NCBI GenBank assembly: GCA_963693085.1
Contig: OY856413.1
Coordinates: 465,491,379-465,555,378 of the forward strand
Source of the DNA: Alisma plantago-aquatica
Taxonomy: Eukaryota > Streptophyta > Magnoliopsida > Alismatales > Alismataceae
DNA: 64,000 nucleotides
Reading direction: 5' to 3'
The notes beneath the pieces are model-generated. The model was not told the origin of the DNA. It saw only the letters and a list, made by a program, of their open reading frames with translations, and ran no database searches. Positions 51,527 to 63,306 of this stretch are shown piece after piece. Position 1 is the stretch's first letter, and each line of letters begins with the position of its first letter. The position numbers and the translations under genes are program-made.

Positions 51527-52810
51527 TTCTAGAGGTAATGTTGCCAAGATTAATGCTATTTTTTCTACTTCAACTCAAATTAATTGTTTTCATAAATCTA
51601 TTTTTCAAAAGGTTCAAAGTGGTAGGCAAAATTTAGACAAACTCATGCATCATAGTCCCAAAAAATAGCTATACATGGAAAATGATATGGAAATTTCTAT
51701 GAGAATAATAAAAATAATAGAATTCTTCTTAATATGCCATGGAGAGTAATAAAAAGAACATAAGTTTCTTCTTAATACCATATTGATTCCTCTAGTTCTG
51801 AATGAACGATTAAGTATAACTTTTATAGTAGTGATGGTTGTTATTATACTTATTGTCCATATAGAGGAACCAAAAAGAACATGATGTGGGTTCGCAAGCT
51901 AAAGCTAAACCCAACTATTTAAATGGGATGCCACCTTTATTCATCTTGGTATTATTGTGAGTGTTTTTTAATAGGGGATCCTCAAAGAACATGAGAAAAG
52001 AAATCTACATCAATTTAGTTAAGAATAAGAAAGACGATTTGATGACTCTTGGATATAACTATGAAGGACAAATAATTTGTGATAGCAATTTGTGACATTT
52101 TTGTCCATTAAGAATGTGCTTGTAGTTGGTGGACAACATCACAATCTACTAAGTGTAGGTCATATATGTGATAATTTGTATTTTTTCTCTTTAGATATCT
52201 TCAAAGTATATTGCTTGAGTACCTAACCTAAAATTTCATATTTGAACGACATAGAAATTGTAACTTGTAGCTCTTTATTACAAAAAATGATATCTCTTTT
52301 TCTCAAAGACAACTTGATCATGAAAATATGCTTCAACCAAAGAAATTGAGAAAAAACCCTAGTTAAGGGAATTAAACTACACTTTGCAAAAGATAGGGAC
52401 ATCTAAGCTTAAAGATAGAGGAAGAAAACCAATTATTTCTTAAATTTTAGAGGAGCTCTTAGTACCAATATATCTCTAAAACTTTTCCATGTTGATATAT
52501 TTGGCTAGTGCATTGAAAACATCTTAGACGTAGTAAATATTGGTTTATAATTTTAGATGATAACAAATATACAATGGCCTTCTTTCTTGTTTGTATAATG
52601 ACCCATAAATCTTTCATATATTTTTATAAAAGAGTATAAAAAGAATGTTCTTGTTAAACTCTTTCTATACACAATAATCGTGAGAGAGAATTAAAAATGA
52701 CTTGTCGGAATTTTTTTTGTGATGTTTAGATGGAACTTCTTTTCCCCATAAATAACTCAACAAACTGGGTTGTAGATTGGAAGAATCAGTCCTAACAAGA
52801 GATATTTAGC
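51527..52810 (+). pseudogene. Decayed copia pol (pre-integrase and integrase)
   Basis: The start reads SGRQNLDKLMHHS, the usual end of the copia Gag linker. Near 52100-52180 a frame reads IKNVLVVGGQHHNLLSVGHICDN, matching the pre-integrase IENVLLVxGLxHNLLSISQLCD block. From 52480 to 52800 integrase pieces follow: KLFHVDIFG, LDDNKYTMAFFLV and an NGVVERKN-like remnant. Several stops and shifts are present, and nothing of RT follows. Confidence 0.8.
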
Positions 52811-53083
52811 CACCACTTGATGTTTTATATACTAGGATTAGTTGCAATAACTCAACTTTAACATGGAGAGGGCATCTTGTAAAGTTGGGTGAATTATGGG
52901 TAGAGGTGGCCAATGATGTGGTGTAATGGGATCCAAACTGTTGTATGAGGTGAAAGAAAAGACTAGACAGGTGTGTATAGACTCTTAAAGCAATTTGTAA
53001 TTTCTCATCAGAGAAAGCGTTAATAGAAAGTGTTGTGTAACAATTCTCAAGTGAAGAAGGAGATGCCAGAAAGAGTGCATAAC
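52811..53083. other. Unassigned DNA between copia and the hAT-like block
   Basis: An open minus-strand frame (52806-53114) crosses it but shows no known domain and runs into the terminal repeat of the next element. It may be continuing copia pol too decayed to read. Confidence 0.3.
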
Positions 53084-54793
53084 TAGGGTTGTCAATAGGG
53101 AGGGTATTACCCATTTATCCTTTATCCATGTCGTCTATGGTAAGGGTAAGGAAAATGATTTTTGTTATATGTTCCCCTTTTACCCTTTCCTAGGGATGCA
53201 AACGATACAGGTATGGTGTGCATCTGTCCATATTCATATCCATACCAATTTAATTTAGCAGCTCCAGTTCTAGTTCTAGACCCACATAATAAAAATCTAA
53301 ACCCGCACCATACTCGTATCCAAAATAATAGCAGTTTTATGGTGCGGGTATGCGGATCAACATTTTTACATAAAACATCATATTGTTCTTGTAAGAAAAA
53401 TTATAATTATGTTCTATATGTTTTAATATAACGATATATTACTATTACATAGGATATTAACATGCAATACCTCTATAAAATGATAGAATACTTTGTAGAT
53501 TGAAGATTAGTTAAGTTAATTTGTTACATATTTGTAGTCATTGTTGTAATATTTTAATGATGTGCATATCATGTAAAAATTTTGATTTAAGTTTAAATAT
53601 GTTGTTCATGATTGTAATTAGAATAGTGAATTTTTAATCAGATCAGTAGTCTCAACTTATTGTAATTGAAGTGGAATATAATCTCAAGTATTATATGATT
53701 AGAGGGTCCACGGCTCTAGCAGGTCTAAGTCTAAGCATACCCATGAGTGGACCCACTTATATGCGGGTCCAAGAGTATATGGGTTCATGGGTATGTAGGT
53801 ACAAAAATATAGACCCATGATGGGTATTTAGAGGATCCATATTTGTGGATCCACGGGTCTTCCAGTACCCATTTATCCCTACCATGTCCCCATTTTCCTG
53901 CCACATTAAAGGGGAGGGTAAGATATGGACATTATCCATACTCTTTTATCCTTTTACCATTTATTTAACAGAAATGTATAATTATATAGAAAGTTCTAGT
54001 TAAATTTCTACCCAATTTTTTTCTGATAGGAAAGATTGCGGGTTGTGACTTGCCTTCCAACCCCAACTCACAGTTGAATGCCTGTAATATATTAATATTA
54101 AATGTTAAACCAGTTGACATGGATACAAAACAATGGAAAAAAGGTGACCGGACACTCCCTTAGACTTTGCTCTACTTGCTTAATCATGTGGATTTCCGCT
54201 TCTTTCTTATATGTATTTTTAAATTGCCTAGTTGAATCTTCTATGGTCACATTCCTCATCTCTTTTCTATGAGAAGTGAGTGGTTGATGTTGTTGAGACC
54301 AATAGTGACGAAAAAAATTCATGCGGAAGCTGACCTGCCAGAAAAGTTGAACCCAGTTCATATAGTTTTTTTTTACTTGGTCCTCATTGGAGGGTGAAAT
54401 AAATAAGAGAACTTCCTCAATCTGCTAAAATATAACCACATCGACTTCACTAGAAAAATTACTTATTTTTATTCTTAAACCAATGTTAAAACATAACACA
54501 AGTATAACATTGACTTGCTTATATTCACATTAGTGAAAATACAATTCAAGAGAGATGTGGCTTAATCTTTATCACCCTAGACACCACCTTAAAATAAGTT
54601 TGTATTTTTATAAAAAAATATTTTAAAATTACAAGTTGATCCTTTACTCCCCTATTTATCCTGTGGAGAAGAGGACAGGGGCAAGGAGATTGTTGAGAAT
54701 GATAATTATCTGTATCCTTACCCGCTACTCTATGGAGGATAAGGGTACAGATAGAGCTTTACCCTTCCGGTATACTCCCCATTCACAGCCCTA
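53084..54793. mobile_element. hAT-like non-autonomous element, outer copy
   Basis: The left end TAGGGTTGTCAATAGGGAG (53084) is a near inverted repeat of the right end (complement TAGGGCTGTGAATGGGGAG, ending 54793). Ends starting (C/T)AGGG.TG..AA are common in plant hAT elements. The subterminal regions hold repeated acccgctac and ttatccttt phrases. The 8-bp flanks (TGCATAAC and TCAGAAAC) match at only four positions, so the boundary duplication is weak. No transposase is seen. Confidence 0.5.
53191..53881. mobile_element. hAT-like element nested in the outer copy
   Basis: A 691-bp unit has ends TAGGGATGCAAACG and the complement of TAGGGATAAATGGG. The 8-bp flanks CCCTTTCC (53183-53190) and CCATGTCC (53882-53889) match at six of eight positions, consistent with an aged hAT duplication. 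GC-rich phrases (gacccatg, ggatcc) near the right end are unlike the AT-rich interior. Non-coding. Confidence 0.55.
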
Positions 54794-54801
54794 TCAGAAA
54801 C

Positions 54802-55290
54802 CACAAAAACTTTCTTTATACATGCAAGGTTGATTTTCCAACTACTGAATTTGGCCATATAATTTTAAATTGAAGTTGAGAGAATACAAGACAAGATTGT
54901 ACCTCAAACAACTTAAAAATAATTATTAAACTGTTTCACTATCTAGATCTTGGCCGTAGGGAGTCACCATCGCCGTCATAATAGTCTTCCCTTTGATATA
55001 TTCAGCAACCCACTCCTTTTGTTTATTAGATTAGAGACTCCTTATATATATTCTATTACATACCATCAATGAATTAATCTTAAGTTTGGCTTAGTTAAGA
55101 ACACTTAACGGATCAAGCATATATCCATGAGATATTTTGTGAAAGTGGACATGTTTTGTGATATTTCGTAGCCATGTCTATTCATTTCGTCTCTCGAGCT
55201 CAATCGAAATATTAATCGCACTTAACACCGTACCAAAACCATGTTCCATATTTATGTCATCATAGTTGCAGTTTTGCCCTATGATTTCCT
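54802..55290. other. AT-rich spacer, nothing recognised
   Basis: No coding similarity, repeat boundary or RNA gene is seen. It separates two elements of the same TAGGG-ended type. Confidence 0.4.
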
Positions 55291-56099
55291 TAGGGTTGTA
55301 AATGGGTAGGGTATTACCTATTTACCCACTGCCCGTACCATGTAGGGTAGGGTAATGGCTACCGATTCCTACCCACTTTTACCCATTTACCTATTAGTAT
55401 AAGTTTGATTTTCTAATTTCAGATTCTACCATTGTATTAATGCCTACCAAAACCTCCAACAAGCAACACCACTACTTTCTCAATTTATACTATTATGATT
55501 CCCAAAATATTATTAGATAATGGGTAGCATGAAATTACCTTTAATAGTGATATATTTAAGAGAAAAATAAATATATATTAAAAACTCTAGGCCTTGTTTT
55601 TAGAAAAATATTGAATTAAATATTATTATATTTTGGTGTATATCATAAAAATATAAATATTACTATAAAAAAAAGTTTTAAGAGTGTCTTTTATTTGATG
55701 TAGGGAATATTATATGAATTTTTGGCTAAAAATATCTTATACTAACTTCATATTGTTTTACCCATTTCACCTTTATCCTACCCATTTACCCTACGGGGAA
55801 AAGAGTGCGGGTAAGAGTAGGGTGAAGGATTTTAGGAAAAAGATAATTACCCTACCCGCTACCCGAATATTTGATGTAGGGAATATTATATGATTTTTAG
55901 CTAAAATTATCTTATACTAACTTCATGTTGTTTTACCCATTTCACCTTTATCCTACTCATTTACCATACGGAGAAAAGAGTGCGGGTAAGAGTAGGGTGA
56001 AGGATTTTAAGAAAAAGATAATTACCCTACCCGCTACCCGAATCTTTGATGTGGATAAGGGTAATAGTAAGCCTTTACCCTACCCATTTACTGCCATAG
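55291..56099. mobile_element. Third hAT-like element with internal duplication
   Basis: The left end TAGGGTTGTAAATGGGTAGGG is mirrored by the right end (complement CTATGGCAGTAAATGGGTAGGG, to 56099). The interior has a tandem duplication with a 175-bp offset: 'actaacttca' starts at 55741 and 55916, covering about 55694-56045. Flanks GATTTCCT and GCATTCCC match at five of eight positions. Non-coding. Confidence 0.5.
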
Positions 56100-56454
56100 C
56101 ATTCCCGCATCACCTCTTCGGCGACATCTTACCCTCCTGTAGAACCCATACCATGACCGCATCTACGAACTCCGCTACAGTCGTGCATTGGAATTGTCCG
56201 CGTAACTATGCGCCCCGAACAATTATAACATTGGTCTTCGCCTGGATGAAGTGCTCCACAAGCAACCCTTCTGATGGGTCGATTTCTACCTGTTTCTGTT
56301 GGTTGGCCCTAGTAGCTGACTCCCTCGTATCATCAATCTCCATGCACCATTTATTTCACCTCCATGATTGCCATGATGGCCCCAGGCCCTGGTCCGATTT
56401 CACAGCCCCGCCAACGCGTATTTTTATCCTTCTGACTGTTACGCAAGAAAACGC

Positions 56455-56951
56455 TAAGGCTTAGTTTGGTTGGACCGAAAATGAAGGTGATCGGTTGAAA
56501 CTACTCATTTTTTCGAACTATTTCTGTCTGGTTGCATGCAGTCATAACTCCATGGTGGAAATGAACTCACACCTGCTGATCGTTTCTGTAGAAATTTGAA
56601 GAAAACAAACCGCGGCCAAAAAGGGCGCGGTTCGTTTTCCTCGTCGAACGCAGCGCTGTGGTAACCACCTATTTCCCTCCCGCCCTCCCTGTTCTTATTC
56701 TGCAACACCGGTGACCCTCTCGCTCTTCACATACCTTGTATCCCAGAGCCTGCTGTGAACTGTTTCGGTAACTGCACTCCGTATAATTCTGTCCGCAAAG
56801 TACTCTCTACCAAACCAATTACAAATCAAATCGTCCAGTTAGAGTTCTGTTCAACCAAACGAAAAGATCGTGTTCCAACTCCTCAGTTTTGATTTCCCGT
56901 TTTCAAACTATTAGTGTGGGTTGGTATTACATCCAACCAAATTAGCCCTAA
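56455..56951. mobile_element. Tourist-like (PIF/Harbinger) MITE
   Basis: A 491-bp unit, 56458-56948, has ends GGCTTAGTTTGGTTGGA and the complement of GGGCTAATTTGGTTGGA (14 of 17 matching). It is flanked by TAA at 56455-56457 and 56949-56951. GGGCTtgTTTGGTTG-type ends with a TAA/TTA duplication are typical of Tourist MITEs. It has no transposase and is GC-richer than its surroundings. Confidence 0.8.
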
Positions 56952-57325
56952 AATGGGTTCAAAACCTCAGGACTGTGCCCGCAGGGCCCCTCTAACGAGC
57001 CTGCTTCTCTGCAGTACTGCATACCCCAATACCATAAGTGCTGTTATTTTTAGGTGTGAAGTTCATTTAATGGGTCTCGTGGATCAGAAATTGATCTGCA
57101 GAAAAACCTGGGGTTTTGAGCAAATCCTCGATCAATCAATAAAGATGTCAATCAGATTGGTGATAGCCCAATTTGGCACCTTGATAAATGATTAGCTTGT
57201 GGATGAAGGGAATCATATATAGCCCTTGTTCATGTTAAAATATCACCCCTTGATCCTTGACACACGAGATTTAAACAATTCGAGAGCACAACATAATAAA
57301 TGCGGTGGACTTCGGCTGGTTTTGT

Positions 57326-57356
<31 letters not shown>

Positions 57357-58428
57357 GGGTGATACGGAGCTTCCAAAGAGTGAGCTGCTAAGGGATGACA
57401 AGCTGCACATTGCTGCTCGTGGTTGCTTTCTATGCATGCCCGATCTAAATAAATTCACATCCTGTGACGCCTCTTGTGATCGTCATGTCATCTACTCTGC
57501 TCCTGTTCTAGATCTCTCCCGTGCAGCCGGTCGTGCCATTATAACCTTCCGTCCTTCATCAAATCACTCCAGAACATGCCAACTACCTAGTAAGCGATGC
57601 TCATCTATCAGCAGCTATAGCGTAAACTGTCATTCTTGTGGGAGACAACCCTACATCCTCATTAGGAAATTAAGTGGTTCTTATTGACGATGATGCGGTG
57701 GCCGTCCAACATGGTTGACACTGACACACTTTTACGACGATGATGAAGCCGACGACAAGAGTGGTAGCTAGATAACTGGGTTTGCCATTGTATGTCATCA
57801 CTAGATACGTAGTAGATAGCAGATATTTTGTTTGAAAATTCTGCCAAGACAGGAAAGGTTCTACTTCACTATAATGGGCATCAGAGGAGCAAACAATCAG
57901 TTCCATCTTTACATGTGATCTATAGTGTGAACTCCACGTTTATCTGCTTGAGGACCCCTAAGTACTTCATCTGTAATCGATAGCCTGAATATATGGAGAC
58001 TGCTTCGTTGTTGCACTGATTCGCGTACATATGTACGGCAAGTAGGAGGCATCTTCCACCGGCATTGCGTGGTGTCGTCGCCTTTTGACTTGCACAATAT
58101 GATCTGTCTCACGTTGAGTATTCACGATAACTACAACAACCTGATGGGTAGCCATTATTGATAGAGGCATTTCGTAGCAGTGGTGAATTCAGAATTTTAG
58201 GTACGGTTGGTACCGTGTAAACTTCAAATCTAGTTTACATACCGCAGTGTCTTTATATAAAAGTGTTTGACTTGTATATGCAAATAGATTTTTCTTTGTG
58301 GAAATTGTAGGTAAATATATTTCCAACCCCAAATGAGGGGGTAAAACTACAAGCTACAACATTTTCCTGTAGCCTATATCAGCTTACAAATGGTAAGCAC
58401 CATCAAAATAACCAGCACATTAGGAAAT
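56952..58428. other. Higher-GC DNA, unknown; includes (TG)n(G)n tract
   Basis: Balanced base composition and several moderate open frames on both strands suggest low-copy or captured gene sequence, like 56100-56454 on the far side of the MITE. I recognise no protein in any frame. A TG repeat running into a G run lies at about 57323-57360. The right end may include the LINE 3' untranslated region. Confidence 0.35.
57323..57360. repeat. (TG)n(G)n microsatellite
   Basis: A TG dinucleotide run is followed by about 20 consecutive G residues. The G run is likely to be unstable in sequencing and assembly. Confidence 0.9.
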
Positions 58429-60256
58429 TTAAACAAACTCCCAATTCCTACTAATGATAGAAGATATACGCACTAGTTTATTTTTATACATGTTACAAAG
58501 GAACTTCATATTATTCTCTACTTTGCAGAATAGAGTGACAGAATTCACTTCTTTTCCTTCATGCTTCCTGCTATTTCTTGCCTGCCAAATGCAATGGACA
58601 CAATCAGTGATGGACCAAAGCTCCACGATGTCATTTGGATGTCTTTTGCTTCCTTCCTCCTTCAAATATATGTGTAGGGAGTAAGGCCTTCTGATATTGA
58701 GTTTAAGTTGTGCATGACTCCACATGTATTTCCAGAAAGAGCATTTGGCATATAGGTGACTAGCAAATTCAATACCACTCTTGCTAAGGCAACCGACAAT
58801 GTCCACTCTCGTATTCCATTTGATAATCTTGTTTATAGTAGGCAGTAGATTTTTCAATGCCTTAAAAGTCGTCAAGCTCCATTTTGGGTGGTGATGGTGG
58901 TCCATAGATTTTCAAAACTTTTATCCTCTTCCTGTCTTTGTCTGCATCTATCCCAAAATTCTAAGTCTTTCTCATTGTGAAACTTCGGCAAGAGTTCCAC
59001 CATTCTCCTATGTAGGGTAGAAAAACCTCATTTAGGATTAAGCCTCATGCTAAGGTCTGAACCATATCGTCTTCTCATCCACACACACCAAGGGGAATCA
59101 TCAAAGAGTAGTTTCTTTATTCTTTTTGAAGTATCGAAGTCGGCCAACTCAGCTAAGTTCTTTAGGTTTAGCCCCCCTTCCTTCTAAGGGTAAGAAAGTC
59201 TACTCTAGCTAGCAGGGTGTATAGAACTGCACCAAATGAAATTGTTAATCATGATTTCCATATGTGATGCAGGGTCGAGCTTGGCATCTCCCCTTGTTTA
59301 AGGCATTAGTTGATCAATCCAATTACACATGTCTAACGAGAATGACCCTTCCAATTATCGATATCTCAGAACTAGGACACATGCTAATCATGTCCTTTAA
59401 TCTATCAAGACAAGCATGGAAGTTCTTGGGTCTCAGATTCCCACCGGCCACAAAAAACCAAGGTATTTGGCTAGCCACTCCCCTCCCTGCATCCCCAAGT
59501 ACTCAATCAACTCGTCCTTATCTGTACAAGATTTTGATAAGAAGATGTGAGTTTTGTTCGGGTCATGTCTCATTCTTGAATCCTTCTCGAACTCCAAGAG
59601 TGTATGCTTCAAATTCTTCATTCTTCTCTTCCTACCTTCAATGAAGATGAGAACATCATTAGAAATCATAAAATGTCTCATAACTGTGGTACGTCTAACA
59701 GAGAATATTCTTATTTCCAAGGAGATGTGTGCACTCTCAATCCTCCTGTTGAGTCTTTCCATAGCAATAGCCAACAACAATGGTGATAATGGATCCCCCT
59801 GTAGAAGACCATTAGAATTCATGAAGAAGCCAACAACACTTCCATGAAGCAATAAGGAGAAACATGGTGTCTCCACACATTGTTAAACTAAACCGATCCT
59901 ATAATCAAAAAAACCCAAATCCTTTAGCATTTCCAAAGATATGTCAACTGACTGACTCATATGCTTTTGCGATGTCAAGTTTGACACATTCATATTGTAT
60001 ACTTCCCTTAACATTAAAGTTTTGAGTAAATTCAGTAGCAAGTATAGAGAGATCCTCAATGCTTCTCCTTTGGAGAAACACACCTTGGTACATTGATATC
60101 AACTTTGATAAGAGAACTGGTAACCTTCGAGTAATAATATTTGTTATGATTTTGTATAACATTGAGCAATAGGAGAAAGGTCAGAAATTAGTTGCAGAAG
60201 TCAGAATATCCTTCTTTGAAATAAGTGTAAGAAACACATGATTAATCTATAGAACC
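58429..60256 (-). pseudogene. Plant LINE (non-LTR retrotransposon), 5'-interrupted RT ORF
   Basis: On the minus strand the order is correct for an L1-type plant LINE. The RT N-terminal region (60162-59883) has LYKIITNIITRRLP, a QGVFLQRRSI run and KLDIAKAYESV with its catalytic Asp. Then NGLLQGDPLSPLLLAIAME (about 59810) and SNDVLIF (about 59670) follow, the latter replacing the usual (F)ADDVLIF, so one of the two Asp residues is lost. Post-RT sequence leads to a zf-RVT-like HLYAKCSFWKYMW (about 58740). Several frame breaks make it dead. An LTR inserted at 60257 cuts off its 5' part. Confidence 0.88.
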
Positions 60257-61161
60257 TGTAAGGCCCTTAAACTTGCTTAATGAGTTGAATAAGCTTAATT
60301 ACCATAATTGAATGCTTATAACCCTAATCTAACATTTTGATATGTTTTGAAATCATAATACAAGCTTAAGTTTCAATTTTGGTCCAATTTGGACATTGTT
60401 TGAACAAGTTATGCAATTTTATGTACATTTTGAACTTTTCTGCAATTTACCCAATTGAGAGGTTTTATTTGCAATCTATCCCATGCATTATGTTCTTTGG
60501 ATATTCTATCATCATTCTTGAGCTTGTTGATCCATGGGGATCCTATTTAAACCTTGGTTTGAAGGTGTTTTCTCCAAGGGTATTTTAGGGTTTACCCCTT
60601 CACGGATGAGCTACCTTTAGTAGCTATCAACTAATGAATTATGTGATTCGCTGGAAAATTCAACAAATGAAAACTAAGCAGGTCTATAAGGACAGTGGGG
60701 GAGCTGCTTGTGTGTGCTTGTATATTCTTAGTAGTTTAAGACCATAGAAACATGGGGAAGCTACTTTTACACCTCATGCTTGCTTCCACCTTATCCATGG
60801 GCTATATTTACCTCTTCCTTTCCCAAGTTCAAAACTATGCTTGATTTCTCTTTCCTTTAACCTAGAGAAACGACTCCCCTCTATTTTTCTGCAGAACCAA
60901 GTTCTCTAAGTTAGAAGACAACCTCTTTTTGGAGAAGAAGGTCTCCTAGAGCTCCATTTAGCCCTACCTAGGGTTTCCAAGGTCATCTTCTAGGGATTTC
61001 GACCAAGGAAAGTTATTTTCCTCCTTCCTTCTCTGTTTCTCTTGCTCTTCTCCTTCTTGAGACCTTCCTCCAGGTCAGAATCTTGCTGTTCCATGGTATA
61101 AATTACTCTAAAGCTCTAAACCCTACCTTTCTTGCTCCTTATGCTTAGGGTTTGCTCATTT
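60257..61161 (+). repeat. Second LTR of the 47054 family, interrupted by CACTA-2
   Basis: It begins TGTAAGGCCC at 60257 and follows 47054-47965 closely, including the CCTATTTAAACCTTGG TATA-like block, until CACTA-2 enters at 61162. The expected 5-bp duplication on the left is GAACC (60252-60256); the right side lies outside the window. It inserted into the LINE. Confidence 0.82.
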
Positions 61162-61199
61162 CACTACTACATAAATGGCTTATAACGTCATATATACAG

Positions 61200-61740
61200 G
61201 CATCGACTGTATCCCAAAAATAGACGCCTAAACCCTACAACGTCGACTGAAAGCACAAACTGACATCTATATATGAAGACCGGCCAGACACGGATATCAC
61301 TTTTTATTTAGCGTCGGTTGCTCAGTAAGAAACCGACGCCTAAAATCGCCCGCCAAATCCAATTTTTTCAGTGCAAAAAATTTCTTCCAAAATTTCACAT
61401 ACATCGTCAGTTGTTTACCAAAAAACTGACGACTAAAGGTTTTTTGCAAGACAGAAATCGGGCCTATTTTTTCATCAATTTTCGTACAACAACCGACGAT
61501 GATGTGTTTTCGCGCACTGTCCCCACAAAACTTTTTACCCCCCTTTGGCGTCGGTTTTTTATGGTAACCGACGACTATGGACCAAATTAAAGAACATTTT
61601 TTTGTCAGAATATGTAGATAGACGTCGGTTTTTCTAGTTGAAACCGACAACTATCATAAAACATAGGTGTCAAATTTTTTGTGGTGACTGACGCCTGTTA
61701 TTTTAAATGTCGGTTGTTTTAAATATCCGACGTCTATTGT
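61200..61740. repeat. CACTA-2 5' subterminal repeats
   Basis: Repeated GTCGGTT/AACCGAC motifs alternate in orientation and are paired as short hairpins, as in CACTA-1. Several copies are mutated (for example gtcagttgttt and aactgacg), so this copy looks more degraded than CACTA-1. Confidence 0.75.
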
Positions 61741-61829
61741 TAACTTAATAGCACCCACACAAACCAGACTCTTCCCCTTTCTCTGTTTCATTCCCGATTA
61801 AGCAAGTCTGGTGATTCAGCTACTCTCCT

Positions 61830-62054
61830 AGTGCTCCACCGCCACTGCTTGCTGCCGCCACGCCTGTCGTCGTCGCTGCTCGCCGCCGCCACACCTACTG
61901 CCGCCGCTGATCACCTACTGCTTCGCCGCCGTCATGCCTGCCGACATCGCCACTCGCCTGCCACCTACTGCTCCGGCCGCCTTCTCGCCTGCCGTGTGCC
62001 TGCTTGTTCTTCTGCCGCACCACCACCGCCGCAACCCCTGCCGCTGCTCGACAG
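61830..62054 (+). other. GC-rich leader exon candidate of CACTA-2
   Basis: A CCG/GCC-rich stretch ends at CTCGACAG followed by GTACCC, a good splice donor at 62055. Its position and composition match the minus-strand leader of CACTA-1. Reading frames exist but are of the low-complexity kind expected from composition, so 5' UTR is the more likely role. Confidence 0.45.
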
Positions 62055-63305
62055 GTACCCTTCTTCCTCCTCTTTTTCATCCTATCTTTGCATTCCATGG
62101 TGAGAAAGTTGTGTGGTCTTCATGATCATGAGTCAACTCAAGATTGGGCTTGTTTGGTCTGGCTGGAAACTACAAAGGTGATGAATTTGTTTTCCATCTC
62201 CGGTTTGCCAATCTCAAGATTGGGCTTGTTTGATCGTATAATATTCATAGATTATTCATCTAATGTTAGAAAAATACATATAAACAGTTATTGGAAAGGA
62301 TTTTAAAATAGGAACCTAGTTTTCTGGCTTTAAAACTCTAATTCCATTGTATCTTGCCATATTTTCCTAAAACACCCAAATTAGGGTTAAAAAGGTACTT
62401 AAGATGATAATAAATGTAAATTATGTTCATTTTAGGAATAGGAGAGGTTAGAAGAACTAAGTTAGGATCTTCTTTGCTCGAGGTAAGCATGTCATACCAC
62501 TTTGAATATTTACTTTGGATGAATTTCATGTTATGTATGATTTAAGACTATGCTTAAATTTCAAGTTAATGAATGAAATCAAGATAACAATGATGCCGCT
62601 GATTATATTATTTCATGTTGCTTGTTGTATTTATCATTTCCTACTCTTATAACTGATTCTCATTAGTTTAATGATATGATCATGTAATGATCAAGACACT
62701 AAAGAAAGAATCATCGAAAATGATGTTAATGACATGTTTTTGTTGTGACATGTTGATTTTTTGCTATGTAATACCCACCACGATTTGTGTTATAAAAAAA
62801 TACATTGATTAATTTAGGAAGCATTGATATGTTGTTATGGCTATCCACAAGTGTTTTTATAAGAAAATCGTGTGTTGAATGGGGTTGTGAACAAGGGACT
62901 GGTGTTATATTATGTTGGCCTAGAAACCCATCTAAGATTTACTCATTAGGAGTAAATCTTAAATAGTTCCATGTTTGGGACAGTTCTTGAACACTAAATA
63001 TCACTTAGGTTGTAAATGTATAATGTGTATTGGGTTTTCAAGAAAATTTCAGTAGCATTTCCCCGTTTGTTCTCTAAGTAAATATGTACTTGGAGAACAG
63101 CGGGGAAATGCTGCCGAAATTTTCTTGAAAACCCAATACACATTATACACTTACTAGTGAGATTAGGTGTTCAAGAATGGGATAGGTGGTACACATTTAT
63201 TATATATAAGACCTTAAATCCGAAGCTTTTAACCATAAACCCTAACCTTTTAACTCTAGACCCTAATCTTATTCTAATATATACTTATTTTCTCTTTGAT
63301 CATAG
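62055..63305 (+). other. Putative leader intron of CACTA-2 TNP2
   Basis: The stretch runs from the donor at 62055 to TTTGATCATAG at 63295-63305, two bases before the TNP2 ATG. It is AT-rich and holds the single hairpin unit. If spliced, it would place the hairpin in an intron. This is inferred from splice-like sites only. Confidence 0.4.
62925..63220. repeat. Single hairpin unit homologous to the CACTA-1 array
   Basis: From 'gaaacccatctaagatttactc' through 'acacatttattatatataag', the sequence follows the 449-bp unit of CACTA-1 read on its minus strand. It includes the inverted repeat of about 190 bp (62983-63176) with near-perfect arms. The centre is imperfect (GTAAATATGTAC). Confidence 0.9.
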
Positions 63306-63306
63306 A

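Larger units (their letters stand above)
45590..52810 (+). mobile_element. Decayed Ty1/copia retrotransposon, split by a solo LTR
   Basis: Copia-type gag (45770-47053) and a pre-integrase/integrase region (51527-52810) are in the right order and orientation and become continuous when the 47054-51521 insertion is removed. 'gtagtaccaaagcaagg' at 45731-45747 may be a mutated primer site, implying that 45590-45730 is the LTR end. RT, RNase H and a 3' LTR are not visible after 52810. All frames are broken. Confidence 0.7.

Noticed and set aside
52806..53114. 102-residue minus-strand frame
   Set aside because: It has no recognised domain, overlaps the end of copia pol, and runs into a hAT-like terminal repeat.
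55925..56464. 179-residue plus-strand frame as a gene
   Set aside because: It begins inside a hAT-like element and ends at the MITE boundary, with no domain. Some coding signal may instead lie on the minus strand.
57226..57687. 153-residue frame with a Gly run
   Set aside because: The glycine run is the translated (TG)n(G)n microsatellite. No domain is recognised on either side.
61831..62306. Proline/alanine/histidine-rich frames in CACTA-2
   Set aside because: As with the CACTA-1 leader, they come from a CCG-rich stretch and end at a splice-like donor.
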